A DNA stretch of 17,272 nucleotides from Deltaproteobacteria bacterium (lineage in GTDB: Bacteria; Bdellovibrionota_C; UBA2361; OMII01), in NCBI GenBank assembly GCA_023262305.1, contig JALRCK010000004.1:3940-21211 (forward strand), written 5' to 3'. The notes under the pieces are model-generated. The model worked only from the letters and a program-made list of their open reading frames with translations, was not told the DNA's origin and made no database searches. The translations under genes and the position numbers were made by a program. Below are positions 7,396 to 15,775 of the stretch, in pieces; the first letter of the stretch is position 1, and each line of letters begins with the position of its first letter.

Positions 7396-9684
7396 CTACT
7401 GAAGGACCCCCGCGATTACTTTGGGAGCGCCCGATACCTCTGGTTCCGCTCCAAGATTTGGATCGGTCCAGTCGGTAGCAAGGTTTGGCCACATACCACT
7501 AAGGTCAGAGACCTTGATAGAAGCACAACTGGTCGCCGCAACCTTCGCCATGCGTTGCTCCACCTCGAGAGGTTTGACGTAGTAAGCGTCAACTCCATTA
7601 CCGTTCTTCGCTACACTACCAGAAGGAATCGTGAACTCTGGAACCCATCGACGCCCTGGCTTAGAGCAGTCGATGTCAGTGTCAGCAGGATTCTCTGGGT
7701 TGAAACACTTACCAGGTATACCTTGCAGGTTTCCGAATCCTCCGTACTGAAGGTAGAAGGTGTTACCGGCGAATTTCTGATCAACCGTTGTCGGATTGAC
7801 CCCACCAGTGCCAACAGCTGGGTAGACATACTGAACAGCGAGTGGAGGATCGAGGTTCACCACGTTTCCGTTGCCATCAATCACACTCGTGAACTTGTTC
7901 CAACTGTTCGGTCCAGTTTCCCACATGAAGAACTCACTGAGCTCACCCCAGGCCTTCCATGGACATGTTTGGGCCGCATCCCATGGACACGCAAGCGCAG
8001 CTAAGTTTGCTGTGCTTGGATCGAACATCGGTCCACTACCGAAGCCCCAAGACTTACCTGATTGAGCCTCCGCCAAGGTTGCAGGATTAGCACCGTCACG
8101 CAGGAGGCCGCTTGTGAAGGCATAGTTGTGAGCTGTTCCGTCGTTGGCATACGAGGGATCATTCTTGTCCATCCCGGAGGGACCAGCCTTGGGACAGTTG
8201 TCGTAACAGCGCAACGTTGCCGGAACGGTGCTGTCGCCCGGAGCCACCAAAGACTCTCTGAAGAAGATCACCTTTGTATCCGCTGTTGGCGCGCTGCACC
8301 GCACACCCGACGCTGGATTTCCACCACTTACGGGCACGCAGTTAGCGAGCTTGATACGTCCCTGACCACCGAGCGCTTGAGAGTAGATGCCGATGTCACC
8401 GAACATCAAGGTAGTCTGCTCCGTTATCGGTTGGTTAGGCGTAAGCGGGGTCCACGCGGGTGGTCCTCCTTGCGACTGACTCGCAGTTGCTACGATCTTA
8501 AGCTGCGTTCCATCCCACTGGAACCGCTTGATCGAATTTGGGTTCGAGTCACCGAAGAATGGCACCATTCCCTCAAGGGGGATGCTCTTGAGCGAGCCAA
8601 GGGAAACCTCAGAGCGAACGAAACGCTTTAGTTTTCCATCCTTAATGGTAAGGGTATACGGAGTGGAGACCGGCCCGTTGGCGCCTCGCTCAACACGGTA
8701 CACAGTTGCGCCATCGTTAAGCGATGGGCCCCCTGGAGGGAAGAACAATCCGTGGAAACTCAAGAATCCGAACTGACCTCGCCCGTCAGCTTGAGTATTG
8801 ATCGGGAAGCCGCTGTTGACAGGCACTCGAGCCCCGGTGTCTTTATTGTACAATCCGTACTGCCACGCGCTCGTCTCAAAGGAAGTTCGCGAGAGACAAA
8901 CCTCCTCGTTGGTAGTCCCATCTTTGCGCTTGAAGTTAGTCTTATTGTAGCCAAAGTGCGTGGTCGACTGTGACGCTCCCCCGCCGGGGCCTCCGCCGCC
9001 CGGCCCACCAGAGAGCTCCTTTTGAAATGTGCTTCCACTTCCGCCCTCAGTGTTTTTGAGCAGCGCGGCCTTAACACCGAAGAGTTCCTGACCTCCAAAG
9101 GACATCGACTCAGCGTACTTAAGCACAACTCGTCCGAGGGTATCTCGTTGGGCCTTTACTAGCCCCTTAGCGATAGGAACGGGAACTCCATTAACAGAGC
9201 CCTTGAAGACCATCGTGAAAGCGCCGAGCGGATTAAACTCAGACACTCCCTCGGTCATAGTAAACTTTCCTTGGATGTTCATCGGCATGTCATTCGGTCC
9301 GTTGACCTTTACGAACATGCTAACAACCTGCGGGTCTGTTGGGTTCGCCCGCTCCGATTTCACTTTGAACTCTGTGTAGGAGGTGGCCTCGTTCGCGCTC
9401 GTATCTCCGGCGCTACTACTGTCGGATTTCTCAGCGCTATCGCGCTCACCACACAACGACTCATCGACGAGGGCGGTGTAGTACCCTGAATTAAGGAGGG
9501 TCGAATCCCCGTAACGGGTCTGATCCAACATGCACAGAATCGAGTTTACGGCCTCAAGCGCTTCGCTCGATCGCTCATGAACATAGGTTCTGGTTTTGTC
9601 TTTTTCGTAATCTGTTTGAGCAAGCGCCCCGTGAGTTGGGACGACAGCCGCTAACGCAGGGAGTAGCAATTTCTTGATGTTCAT
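7396..9684 (-). CDS. Large exported protein of unknown family
   Basis: The 762-residue product starts with a signal peptide (MNIKKLLLPALAAVV... with ALA|QT cleavage after about residue 22). No lipobox or transmembrane segment follows, so it is probably periplasmic, outer-surface or secreted. Early mature residues include a Cys51/Cys78 pair and a Ser/Ala-rich stretch near 84-98. A Gly/Pro-rich linker (GGPGGGGPGGG) near residue 230 separates an N-terminal from a large C-terminal part rich in Trp, Gly, Asn and Pro, as in secreted beta-rich proteins. I recognise no catalytic motif. An AGGAGC Shine-Dalgarno lies about 7 nt upstream. The gene follows the small InlB-repeat-like gene by 35 bp with no terminator between, so the two probably form an operon. 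Confidence 0.75.
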   Translation of the reverse strand: MNIKKLLLPALAAVVPTHGALAQTDYEKDKTRTYVHERSSEALEAVNSILCMLDQTRYGDSTLLNSGYYTALVDESLCGERDSAEKSDSSSAGDTSANEATSYTEFKVKSERANPTDPQVVSMFVKVNGPNDMPMNIQGKFTMTEGVSEFNPLGAFTMVFKGSVNGVPVPIAKGLVKAQRDTLGRVVLKYAESMSFGGQELFGVKAALLKNTEGGSGSTFQKELSGGPGGGGPGGGASQSTTHFGYNKTNFKRKDGTTNEEVCLSRTSFETSAWQYGLYNKDTGARVPVNSGFPINTQADGRGQFGFLSFHGLFFPPGGPSLNDGATVYRVERGANGPVSTPYTLTIKDGKLKRFVRSEVSLGSLKSIPLEGMVPFFGDSNPNSIKRFQWDGTQLKIVATASQSQGGPPAWTPLTPNQPITEQTTLMFGDIGIYSQALGGQGRIKLANCVPVSGGNPASGVRCSAPTADTKVIFFRESLVAPGDSTVPATLRCYDNCPKAGPSGMDKNDPSYANDGTAHNYAFTSGLLRDGANPATLAEAQSGKSWGFGSGPMFDPSTANLAALACPWDAAQTCPWKAWGELSEFFMWETGPNSWNKFTSVIDGNGNVVNLDPPLAVQYVYPAVGTGGVNPTTVDQKFAGNTFYLQYGGFGNLQGIPGKCFNPENPADTDIDCSKPGRRWVPEFTIPSGSVAKNGNGVDAYYVKPLEVEQRMAKVAATSCASIKVSDLSGMWPNLATDWTDPNLGAEPEVSGAPKVIAGVLQ

Positions 9685-9719
9685 GGTTCAGCTCCTAGTC
9701 CGTAAATTTCGTTATCGCT

Positions 9720-10127
9720 TTATTTGGCGTCTACAACCGTAATCTGACTTCCCACAGAGAGGGGGCTCAGTGTTCGCTTGGTCGCGAAGGTAACGCTCAC
9801 GGTGGTATTCTCGTTAATCTTGGTGAGCTTCAGGGTGTATGCCTTGCCAACCTTGCTGGGCAGCCCCTTCTTCGGTGCGCCGTTCACGGTGAGAGTATCG
9901 ATGAGGTACTTCTTTGAGGGAGTCACGGTATACTGCGCTTTTCCGCCAGCGGTCACCTTGATCGTCTTCTTGCCGGAGACCTTGCCATTCTTGCCCGCTA
10001 CCACCTTGACGGTATAGGTCTTCTTGGCTCGAGCTGAAACTTGATCACTATCACTAGAGGCGAGTGCGTATGTGCCCCCCGCCAGGGTAACGCACGCGGC
10101 AAAAAGCAACGCAAAACATTTCTTCAT
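9720..10127 (-). CDS. Small exported protein with an InlB B-repeat-like domain
   Basis: The 135-residue product has a signal peptide (MKKCFALLFAACVTLAGGTYALA). One beta-rich domain follows (about residues 35-115). Its pattern of YTVKVVAGKNGKVSG, then AQYTVTPSKKYLIDTLTVNG, then NTTVSVTFA resembles the 'divergent InlB B-repeat' found in surface and extracellular proteins. The start is the ATG at 10127, fixed by an AAGGAG Shine-Dalgarno about 8 nt upstream and by the signal peptide; an upstream in-frame start at 10190 would put 21 unrelated residues in front. A TTGACA at 10185-10190 (minus) could be its -35, but I see no good -10. It probably leads an operon with the 762-residue gene and may act with it at the cell surface. 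Confidence 0.75.
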   Translation of the reverse strand: MKKCFALLFAACVTLAGGTYALASSDSDQVSARAKKTYTVKVVAGKNGKVSGKKTIKVTAGGKAQYTVTPSKKYLIDTLTVNGAPKKGLPSKVGKAYTLKLTKINENTTVSVTFATKRTLSPLSVGSQITVVDAK

Positions 10128-10459
10128 ATCAAGATCTCCTTCTGGTGTGATACCAGCCTCAATGGTCCCAATGAGCCGGGTGGGTGTCAAACCTTTTTTA
10201 CGGTTATCATGACCGCTGAAAACTTGAGTCGGCAGCTATCACAATTAGGATGAGCCTTTCCCGCTCCCCTCGGGGTAAGTTTGTGTGATATTTTACCTGC
10301 GGAATTTGCCGAATTTGACCACTTATGCGTCGGAAGAAGGGGCAATCGTCCGCCCTTCTGATGACGCCTCCTCTGACAATCAAACTTAATTTCATGAGAA
10401 GGGTCTATTTGCCCCTTATCGCTTGTCGCCCCCATCCCACCGTGTTATGAAGCCGCCCA
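10128..10459. other. 332-bp divergent intergenic region
   Basis: This holds the 5' region of the InlB-repeat-like gene (minus; TTGACA at 10185-10190 and a small CTGGT/ACCAG dyad at 10142-10156) and the promoter of the ion-channel gene (plus, 10423-10451). A 7-bp inverted repeat AGAAGGG/CCCTTCT (10335-10341 and 10353-10359) lies between. A related AAGGG...CCCTT pair occurs about 60 bp on, around 10400-10418. No credible gene is seen. Confidence 0.55.
10423..10451 (+). promoter_or_regulatory. Promoter of the ion-channel gene, near-leaderless
   Basis: -35 TTGTCG (10423-10428), 17-nt spacer, TGT extension and -10 TATGAA (10446-10451). The ATG at 10460 is 8 nt past the hexamer, so transcription would begin at, or one or two bases before, the start codon. 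No Shine-Dalgarno precedes the ATG. Confidence 0.55.
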
Positions 10460-11581
10460 ATGCGCGGAATTTTCAAAAGATTCTTCATTGTGTTAGGGGT
10501 TCTAGGGTTCCTGACAATCGTATGGGCAAACAGGACAGGTCGTTTACGCGTAGACGACTATAATTGGGGCGGCAAGATAACTGAAGTTACTGACCCAACC
10601 CCTGGACAGACCTCATCCATCAAGGTGCGTCTCGGAATCTTTGCTGAGAACGTTTACGATTTTAACTCATCGACTCAATCATTTGCGGCCGAGGGTCTTG
10701 TATGGGTGCACTGGGGTCCAGAGTTCCAGAAGATCCTTGAGAAAGAGGGCCTCACTATCGATCAAGTAATCAGTCCAGCTAACCGTGTGAACTCATGGGA
10801 CTGGATGATGAAACCATTCTATCCGCAACCCCTTCGTGCAGACGATGGGGACTACTACCAGCTCGCTCGATTCGCGGGGCGATTCTATGTTGACGAGCTC
10901 GATTACCACCGTTACCCGTTTGAACGCATTACCTTTCCAATAGTCTTCGGTCTGAATGTGATGAGTGACGTGTTTTGCGCCGACAAAGTGATGCTCATCG
11001 CGGACAAGGCTCAGTCAGGGGTTGGGCCCTTCATCGATATCGTTGGGTATGCAACTGACTCGGTAAAACTGAGTGAATTCATTCAAAGCTACCCAACAAG
11101 CTTCGGCTACAAACCACCAGACCAGGGCAACACATCTGATTTCAGCCAAGTGTGGTTGCAGATCACCTACAAGAAATCTGGATTAGCATCTATCCTTCAA
11201 CTGATTCTGCCCTTAACGATTGTGATGCTCGTAACCTTGGTGACCCCAGCACTTGCCGCGTCGTTGTGGGATGTCCGCATCGCGATCCCATCCACAGTGC
11301 TTCTCACCCTCGTCTTCTTGCAACAGAGCTATCGCCAGACTCTCCCCTCTTTGCCGTACATCACCTACCTCGATCAAATTTACGCCGCATGCTACGTCGT
11401 AACATTTACCCTCTTCTGTCTCTTCGTATGGACCTCCAATAAACTTGACACAGCGGCAGAGAGTGAACGAGCTGAGGTGTTGGTGCGCCTGAACAAAGTC
11501 GATTCCTATGTGCAGGGAGGGTGTGTCCTCTTCTTGTTGGGCAGCATGGCTCTCAATTGGTTATTCCCTATTCAGGGATAG
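10460..11581 (+). CDS. Pentameric ligand-gated ion channel (Cys-loop receptor homologue)
   Basis: The 373-residue product has the pLGIC layout. An N-terminal hydrophobic segment (8-23, signal or anchor) leads to a beta-rich extracellular domain with VRLGIFAENVYDF...SFAAEGLVWVHW (56-85), then the loop YHRYPFERITFPI (149-161), the bacterial form of the YPFDxQ Cys-loop without flanking cysteines. Four membrane helices follow: M1 about 245-265, M2 about 271-293, M3 about 305-326, M4 about 351-369. The M2-M3 loop LPSLPYITY is close to that of GLIC. By alignment on this loop the pore has Asp271 at -2', Thr279 at 6', Leu282 at 9' and Gln289 at 16'. An acidic -2' ring and Leu9' fit a cation channel with a hydrophobic gate. 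Pro277 at 4' is odd. The ligand cannot be predicted. Confidence 0.85.
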   Translation: MRGIFKRFFIVLGVLGFLTIVWANRTGRLRVDDYNWGGKITEVTDPTPGQTSSIKVRLGIFAENVYDFNSSTQSFAAEGLVWVHWGPEFQKILEKEGLTIDQVISPANRVNSWDWMMKPFYPQPLRADDGDYYQLARFAGRFYVDELDYHRYPFERITFPIVFGLNVMSDVFCADKVMLIADKAQSGVGPFIDIVGYATDSVKLSEFIQSYPTSFGYKPPDQGNTSDFSQVWLQITYKKSGLASILQLILPLTIVMLVTLVTPALAASLWDVRIAIPSTVLLTLVFLQQSYRQTLPSLPYITYLDQIYAACYVVTFTLFCLFVWTSNKLDTAAESERAEVLVRLNKVDSYVQGGCVLFLLGSMALNWLFPIQG

Positions 11582-11648
11582 GTGGACGCTCCAGGACAGT
11601 CAGACTCTGACACACTAATCAGCAAAGGTGCTTGCGGTCCTAATGTAA

Positions 11649-11687
11649 AGGCTCCCAGGACTAATCCCCAAGATTAGCGGTGAGCCT
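11649..11687. repeat. Nested inverted repeat downstream of the ion-channel gene
   Basis: An outer 6-bp pair (AGGCTC 11649-11654 with GAGCCT 11682-11687) encloses an inner 6-bp pair (CTAATC 11661-11666 with GATTAG 11672-11677) around a 5-nt loop. It lies 68 bp past the channel stop and 70 bp before the next ATG. No T-run follows, so it is either a weak terminator or a regulatory structure. Confidence 0.45.
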
Positions 11688-11724
11688 AACGCAATCCATC
11701 GAGAGCGAAGACAAGTAGTAGGTT

Positions 11725-11751
11725 TTGTCTTCATTTCGCGTGAGGTATGCT
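11725..11751 (+). promoter_or_regulatory. Candidate leaderless promoter of the second GT-C-like gene
   Basis: A TATGCT hexamer (11746-11751, 4 of 6) sits exactly 6 nt before the ATG at 11758. A TTGTCT (11725-11730) lies 15 nt upstream, the same short spacing as in front of crtI. GAGG at 11742-11745 is 12 nt from the ATG, too far for a normal Shine-Dalgarno. Confidence 0.4.
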
Positions 11752-11757
11752 CGCATT

Positions 11758-13272
11758 ATGCACACAGCACCTCGGAAACTTTCAGGAAAAGGATTCAGCA
11801 TCTATGCTGGTCTTGTGCTGTTAGGGCTCGCCATCTTCCCGCTCTATCAAGCTTTGCAAACAGGTGGCTACCTCTTTTATACAACTGGTATGGATGAGGC
11901 GAGCCATCTCTCGTTCTCGTATGCTGATTACGTCGCGAAACACTCGGGTCGCATGCGATACACAAGTCACTTGATAACCCTCCTTCATCACATCGGGCTA
12001 AGCGGTGGCTACATAAACCTCATCCTGGATCTTGCATGCACCCTGTGCACCCTACTCCTGGTGAAGGGCATTTTCGAGAAGTTTGGCTACTCGAAGCCTC
12101 AAGCACGGAGCGGCGCGCTCTTGCTCTTCCTCTTACCCCTGCTCTTTACACCATTTAATCCGGTTGTCTCTCTCCTGAGCCCTCTCCACTTCGACCCTCA
12201 GATCATGAGGTGGTTCTCGATGCCCTGGAATCCAGAAATACCGCTCCTGCGCAGCCCAGAGCCTCAAGTATCCTGGATGCTCATAGCAGCAGCGCTCTAC
12301 ATTACCGCCGGCACGCAGCTCTCGCCTTTGGCTCTTCTCGCAATCAGCCCGTTGCTCTATCCATTCGTGGAGCTCCCCCTGATCTTCGTGAGCGCAGTCC
12401 TACTACTCGGAAGCAAGGCGCGTCTCTCGCTTCGGCTCCTGACAAGCTTCGGGGTATGTGGGGTTTTGATGCTTGCGTTCATCTCCTCTATGAAGGACCC
12501 GAACCTGCCAAAATTTTTTATCTTCTCTAGCCTTCCTCTCATTCCGTTCACAGGAGTTCTCTCTCTCGCCCTCTATCTCATCATTCAAGATCATGTACCG
12601 CCAGCTTCACGCCCCTTGCTGATTGCGTTGGTGTGCTCTACCTGGGCGGTCGCAAATGTTCAGCTGGTGAGCGGATACCTGGTGCCACCGGTGAACTTTG
12701 AAAACTACTGGGGGGTGATGGTTTTGAGTTTTCTCGCCACGATGGGAATACTCCATCGCAGTGAGGACCCCCGAGGCTGGGTCGGTTTCAGTGTGCTTCT
12801 CTTTGGGGTCTTTAGTATGGCTACGTTCGCCTTCAATCACAGCGTTTCCGCAAGGCTCACGCGACCCAGAGATGTGCTTCCACTGCTAGCAAAAGATTCG
12901 GCTCGGGTGGCATGTAACGATCTCTACCTAACGACCTACCTCGATCTCGTATCCCCCCGGCAAGAGCCGACAACATTCTCGTGGACCCGAACACTTGATA
13001 TCTCATCGGACACCAACTACCACAACTATCTGTGCGATAAGCAGAGCCTTCAAAGCTTTCATGCTGACGCACAGCCTCTCTTTAATTCTCTCTTCTTGGC
13101 ACTCGATGAGGGATTCATCTCGCGTGGCAGTGATATGTTTATGTCCCTTGGAAGACAAAATATCCCTACCTTTGCACCTCAGACAAACATAACAGGAACG
13201 ACGTGCTCCAACCGCGAACTGCTGGTCGTACCCACAAATCGAGAGGCGATTAACACTACCTCTGATTTCTAA
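11758..13272 (+). CDS. Large polytopic membrane protein, possibly GT-C-like
   Basis: The 504-residue product has a first transmembrane helix (about 13-32), then a loop TTGMDEASHLSF with Asp46-Glu47. That is the acidic pair in the place expected for GT-C-fold glycosyltransferases. About nine to ten further hydrophobic segments run to about residue 375. A soluble C-terminal domain of about 125 residues contains several cysteines (for example in RVACNDLYL, NYLCDKQ and TGTTCSNRE). I do not recognise the family; a GT-C enzyme with unknown glycan is the best guess. The frame stays open to a TTG at 11725, but I prefer the ATG because TATGCT is 6 nt upstream and the first 11 residues would be unsupported. 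Its 3' end overlaps the facing lipoprotein gene by 17 bp. Confidence 0.65.
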   Translation: MHTAPRKLSGKGFSIYAGLVLLGLAIFPLYQALQTGGYLFYTTGMDEASHLSFSYADYVAKHSGRMRYTSHLITLLHHIGLSGGYINLILDLACTLCTLLLVKGIFEKFGYSKPQARSGALLLFLLPLLFTPFNPVVSLLSPLHFDPQIMRWFSMPWNPEIPLLRSPEPQVSWMLIAAALYITAGTQLSPLALLAISPLLYPFVELPLIFVSAVLLLGSKARLSLRLLTSFGVCGVLMLAFISSMKDPNLPKFFIFSSLPLIPFTGVLSLALYLIIQDHVPPASRPLLIALVCSTWAVANVQLVSGYLVPPVNFENYWGVMVLSFLATMGILHRSEDPRGWVGFSVLLFGVFSMATFAFNHSVSARLTRPRDVLPLLAKDSARVACNDLYLTTYLDLVSPRQEPTTFSWTRTLDISSDTNYHNYLCDKQSLQSFHADAQPLFNSLFLALDEGFISRGSDMFMSLGRQNIPTFAPQTNITGTTCSNRELLVVPTNREAINTTSDF

Positions 13273-13810
13273 GAACGAGGAAGGGCTCCACTCGAGCAAC
13301 GGGTTGCGCGACGTTCGACATCGACCATACCTGTCCGTCGAAGTCGATAATACTTCCACTAAGATTGTGACGGAGCGCGGTAGCAACTTGCCTTGCTTTC
13401 CACGTTTCAAAAGCCTCAAGGGTGAACTCAAGTGATTCACCCCGTTCAGTCAAGCGCACAACGCTCTTCTGAAAATACGCGGTGTCTCCCTCGATAGACT
13501 CCGCCTTAGAAAAATTGGTGTACTCCCTACCATTCGAAGCGACATAGACAAAATTCACTATGCCCAACGAACGCGCTGCACCCTGGGCCTGCGCGAACTC
13601 GGCTCGACCCTGCTGGATCGCTATTCGTTCAGCAGCTTCAAGCGGTGCTACAACCGATGTGACCGAGCGCTCCGAGCTCTTTGAAGATCGCATCGATGCA
13701 CACGCTGGCACCATGAGCGTTGATCCGATGGCTGCGAGCGCTCCGAGTTTTGGAAGTGTACTCCCAGCAAGAGATACCGCTGGTACAACAGAATTTTCTA
13801 CTTTTGCCAT
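13256..13810 (-). CDS. Putative lipoprotein or exported protein of unknown function
   Basis: The 184-residue product has a long hydrophobic N-terminus ending LMVPACAS, with Cys37 in a lipobox-like context preceded by an unusually long lead. The mature part is mostly helical at first (LEAAERIAIQQGRAEFAQAQGAARSLG). It continues as FVYVASNGREYTNFSKAESIEGDTAYFQKSV and a helix with EAFETWKARQVATALRHN. I do not recognise the family. The start was set at ATG 13810, where eight G on the coding strand end 2 nt before the ATG and would act as Shine-Dalgarno; an upstream GTG-type start at 13858 adds 16 unlikely residues. Convergent with, and overlapping by 17 bp, the preceding membrane-protein gene. Confidence 0.65.
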   Translation of the reverse strand: MAKVENSVVPAVSLAGSTLPKLGALAAIGSTLMVPACASMRSSKSSERSVTSVVAPLEAAERIAIQQGRAEFAQAQGAARSLGIVNFVYVASNGREYTNFSKAESIEGDTAYFQKSVVRLTERGESLEFTLEAFETWKARQVATALRHNLSGSIIDFDGQVWSMSNVAQPVARVEPFLVLRNQR

Positions 13811-13812
13811 GT

Positions 13813-13820
13813 CCCCCCCC
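13813..13820 (-). promoter_or_regulatory. Eight-G tract serving as ribosome-binding site
   Basis: On the coding (minus) strand the sequence before the lipoprotein ATG is GAAAGGGGGGGGACATG. The G-run is the only Shine-Dalgarno-like element, and a homopolymer of this length can change by slippage. Confidence 0.45.
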
Positions 13821-13981
13821 TTTCGTGACTCGCCGCAGGCTCGGCGTTCACACCACAACTATGCCGTGTGCTTCATCACTACTCACCTTTTTATGGCGCC
13901 CCCCGTGCTGCGCGTGACGGGAAAACCCCGCAAAACAGGGCCAAAATACGAGAACAAACAGATTATGACAGGTAGCGGCGG

Positions 13982-15769
13982 CTACAGCCGCTCAAGGAGT
14001 TCAACGTATCCTTCAACGACTTTGAAGGCATCGCGATAGACATCACGAGCAGTGATATCGATGCCAACTATCTTAAAGAGCTCAACAGGCGACTTTGAGT
14101 CTCCAGCTGAAAGAAACTCTAGGTAGCGATCACGAATCCCTCGCTCACCATCGAGGATTCGCTTACCGATCGACATGGCAGCACTTATTCCCACTGCGTA
14201 CTGGAAGAAATAGTACGGCTGGTAGAAGTGGCAGAATTTTGCCCATTTGACACCGAGGCGCTCGGGCTCAAACGAAACGCTATCACCATAGGCAGCCGTG
14301 AAAGCTGTCACAGTTGCTTTACAGATATCACTCTCGCCCATGGCACCTCCACGGGCATAGAGAGAATGCATCGTGTGCTCAACTCTGCTGAGCGTTGGCA
14401 TCATGAAGAGGTAGCGATGCGCGAAATAGAATGCTTCATCGAGCACTGCGAGTGATGTGTCGCGGTCCGCAGTTTTGAGCACATGCGCGCGCAAGAGCAC
14501 CTGGTTCAGGTTCGAAGCTGTTTCAGCTACGGTCATGGCGTACGAGGAGTACCGCGAGGGTTGGCTCCTGTGTGTGAACAAGGAGTGCATTGAGTGTCCG
14601 AGCTCATGAGCCAGAGTGCCTACCTCTGTCATCGAGGGAGCGTAGTTGAGCAAAAGAAAGGGCCGTGTGCCAAAGGCGCCTGACGAGAAAGCGTTGCTAT
14701 ACTTTCCTGGAGCTGGGTACACATCAGCCCACCGTTCGGTGGTGAGCCCTCGGCGAGCGATCGAGACATATTCCTCGCCAAGTGGAGCGAGAGATGCAAG
14801 CACAAGCTCAACTCCTTTGTCGTACGGGACCTCAGGCGCCTTGGGAGCGAGGGTGGCGAAGATGTCGTGCTCAGCCAACTTCTCAATTCCGAGGATCTTG
14901 GCCTTCGCTCTAAAGTATCGGTGAAAGAGGGGTTGGTGTTCCCGGCAGCTTCGCATCGCCGCGTGGTAGACGGCAGCGCTGAAATTATCGGCGAAGAGCG
15001 CCTCATCAAAGGCTGAGGAGAAGTTGCGCGCTCGGCTTAAAACGAGCGCGGTTGTGACCTGAGACGAAAGGGTCGCCCCAAAGGTCCTCACTCGCTCTTG
15101 ATAGCTATCGGTGTAGCTCCGGTACGCCTCCTCGCGCATGGCTCGGTAGGGGTGCTGCAACAGGGACTCGATGGTGCCGTGAGTTGGCTCCACAACATCG
15201 CCGCCAACCTTGATCGGACGAAACTTCATGTCGCCATCGTGAGCCGCGTCTCGAATGGTCTCTGAGATAGACGTAAGCGGAGAGAGTGCACTCAGCAACG
15301 CCTCCTGCTCCTGCGAGAGCACGTGGGGTCGTCCGCGCTCGACCTCCTCAAGGTAGTGGCGATAGAGCGAAAGTGGCGCATGCTCATCAAGCAGTGCGGA
15401 GATTCTGCTCCATCCAAGTGCGAGGAGCTCGGGGTCAACGAACGCAAGGGCGGAGGACACCTCAGACGAAAGTGCGTCTACCTGCTGCGTCATCTTGTTG
15501 GCTTCATCATTCCGAGAGTCTTGGCTATGAAGAAGTGAGGCATACACACCGACTCTCTCCAATCGCTCATCGAGGGAATCAAGCTCTCGCAGCGCTTTGT
15601 AGAGGTGCTCCCCGGAGGCTCCGAGGGTGCCGTTTAGGGCAGAGAGACGAATGGACTCGGCCAGAACCTCCTCACACTCCCGCCGCCAGCTCGCGACGTC
15701 TGGAAATATTGAGGCAAGGTCCCAGGTATAACGGGGATCGCGCGAGATGGGAGAGTTTGAGTGCGGCAT
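13982..15769 (-). CDS. pepF: Oligoendopeptidase F (peptidase family M3)
   Basis: The 595-residue product is a cytosolic zinc metallopeptidase of the PepF/M3B group, which cuts short peptides. The zinc motif HELGH is at His388-Glu389-His392, and Glu416 in TVAETASN supplies the third ligand. The family blocks NYAPSMTEVGTLAHELGHSMHSLF and FQYAVGISAAM are intact. Length matches the usual ~600 residues, and the N-terminal SRDPRYTWDLASIFPD is the typical PepF opening (R-x-x-W-D-L). The ATG is preceded by AAGGA directly against it, which is too close for a normal Shine-Dalgarno, and by TATACT 6 nt upstream. The gene may therefore be read from a leaderless mRNA. Its job is probably peptide turnover. 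Confidence 0.95.
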   Translation of the reverse strand: MPHSNSPISRDPRYTWDLASIFPDVASWRRECEEVLAESIRLSALNGTLGASGEHLYKALRELDSLDERLERVGVYASLLHSQDSRNDEANKMTQQVDALSSEVSSALAFVDPELLALGWSRISALLDEHAPLSLYRHYLEEVERGRPHVLSQEQEALLSALSPLTSISETIRDAAHDGDMKFRPIKVGGDVVEPTHGTIESLLQHPYRAMREEAYRSYTDSYQERVRTFGATLSSQVTTALVLSRARNFSSAFDEALFADNFSAAVYHAAMRSCREHQPLFHRYFRAKAKILGIEKLAEHDIFATLAPKAPEVPYDKGVELVLASLAPLGEEYVSIARRGLTTERWADVYPAPGKYSNAFSSGAFGTRPFLLLNYAPSMTEVGTLAHELGHSMHSLFTHRSQPSRYSSYAMTVAETASNLNQVLLRAHVLKTADRDTSLAVLDEAFYFAHRYLFMMPTLSRVEHTMHSLYARGGAMGESDICKATVTAFTAAYGDSVSFEPERLGVKWAKFCHFYQPYYFFQYAVGISAAMSIGKRILDGERGIRDRYLEFLSAGDSKSPVELFKIVGIDITARDVYRDAFKVVEGYVELLERL

Positions 15770-15775
15770 TCCTTG

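Noticed and set aside
8062..8631. 189-codon plus-strand frame opposite the 762-residue gene
   Set aside because: It is antisense to a gene with a clear signal peptide and Shine-Dalgarno, and shows no recognisable features.
10185..10190. Perfect TTGACA upstream of the InlB-repeat-like gene
   Set aside because: No -10 better than 2 of 6 is found at 16-18 nt, so I mention it but do not call a promoter.
13974..13992. AGCGGC/GCCGCT inverted repeat at the pepF stop
   Set aside because: On the coding strand it gives only a tight or poor loop with no T-run, so it is not a convincing terminator.
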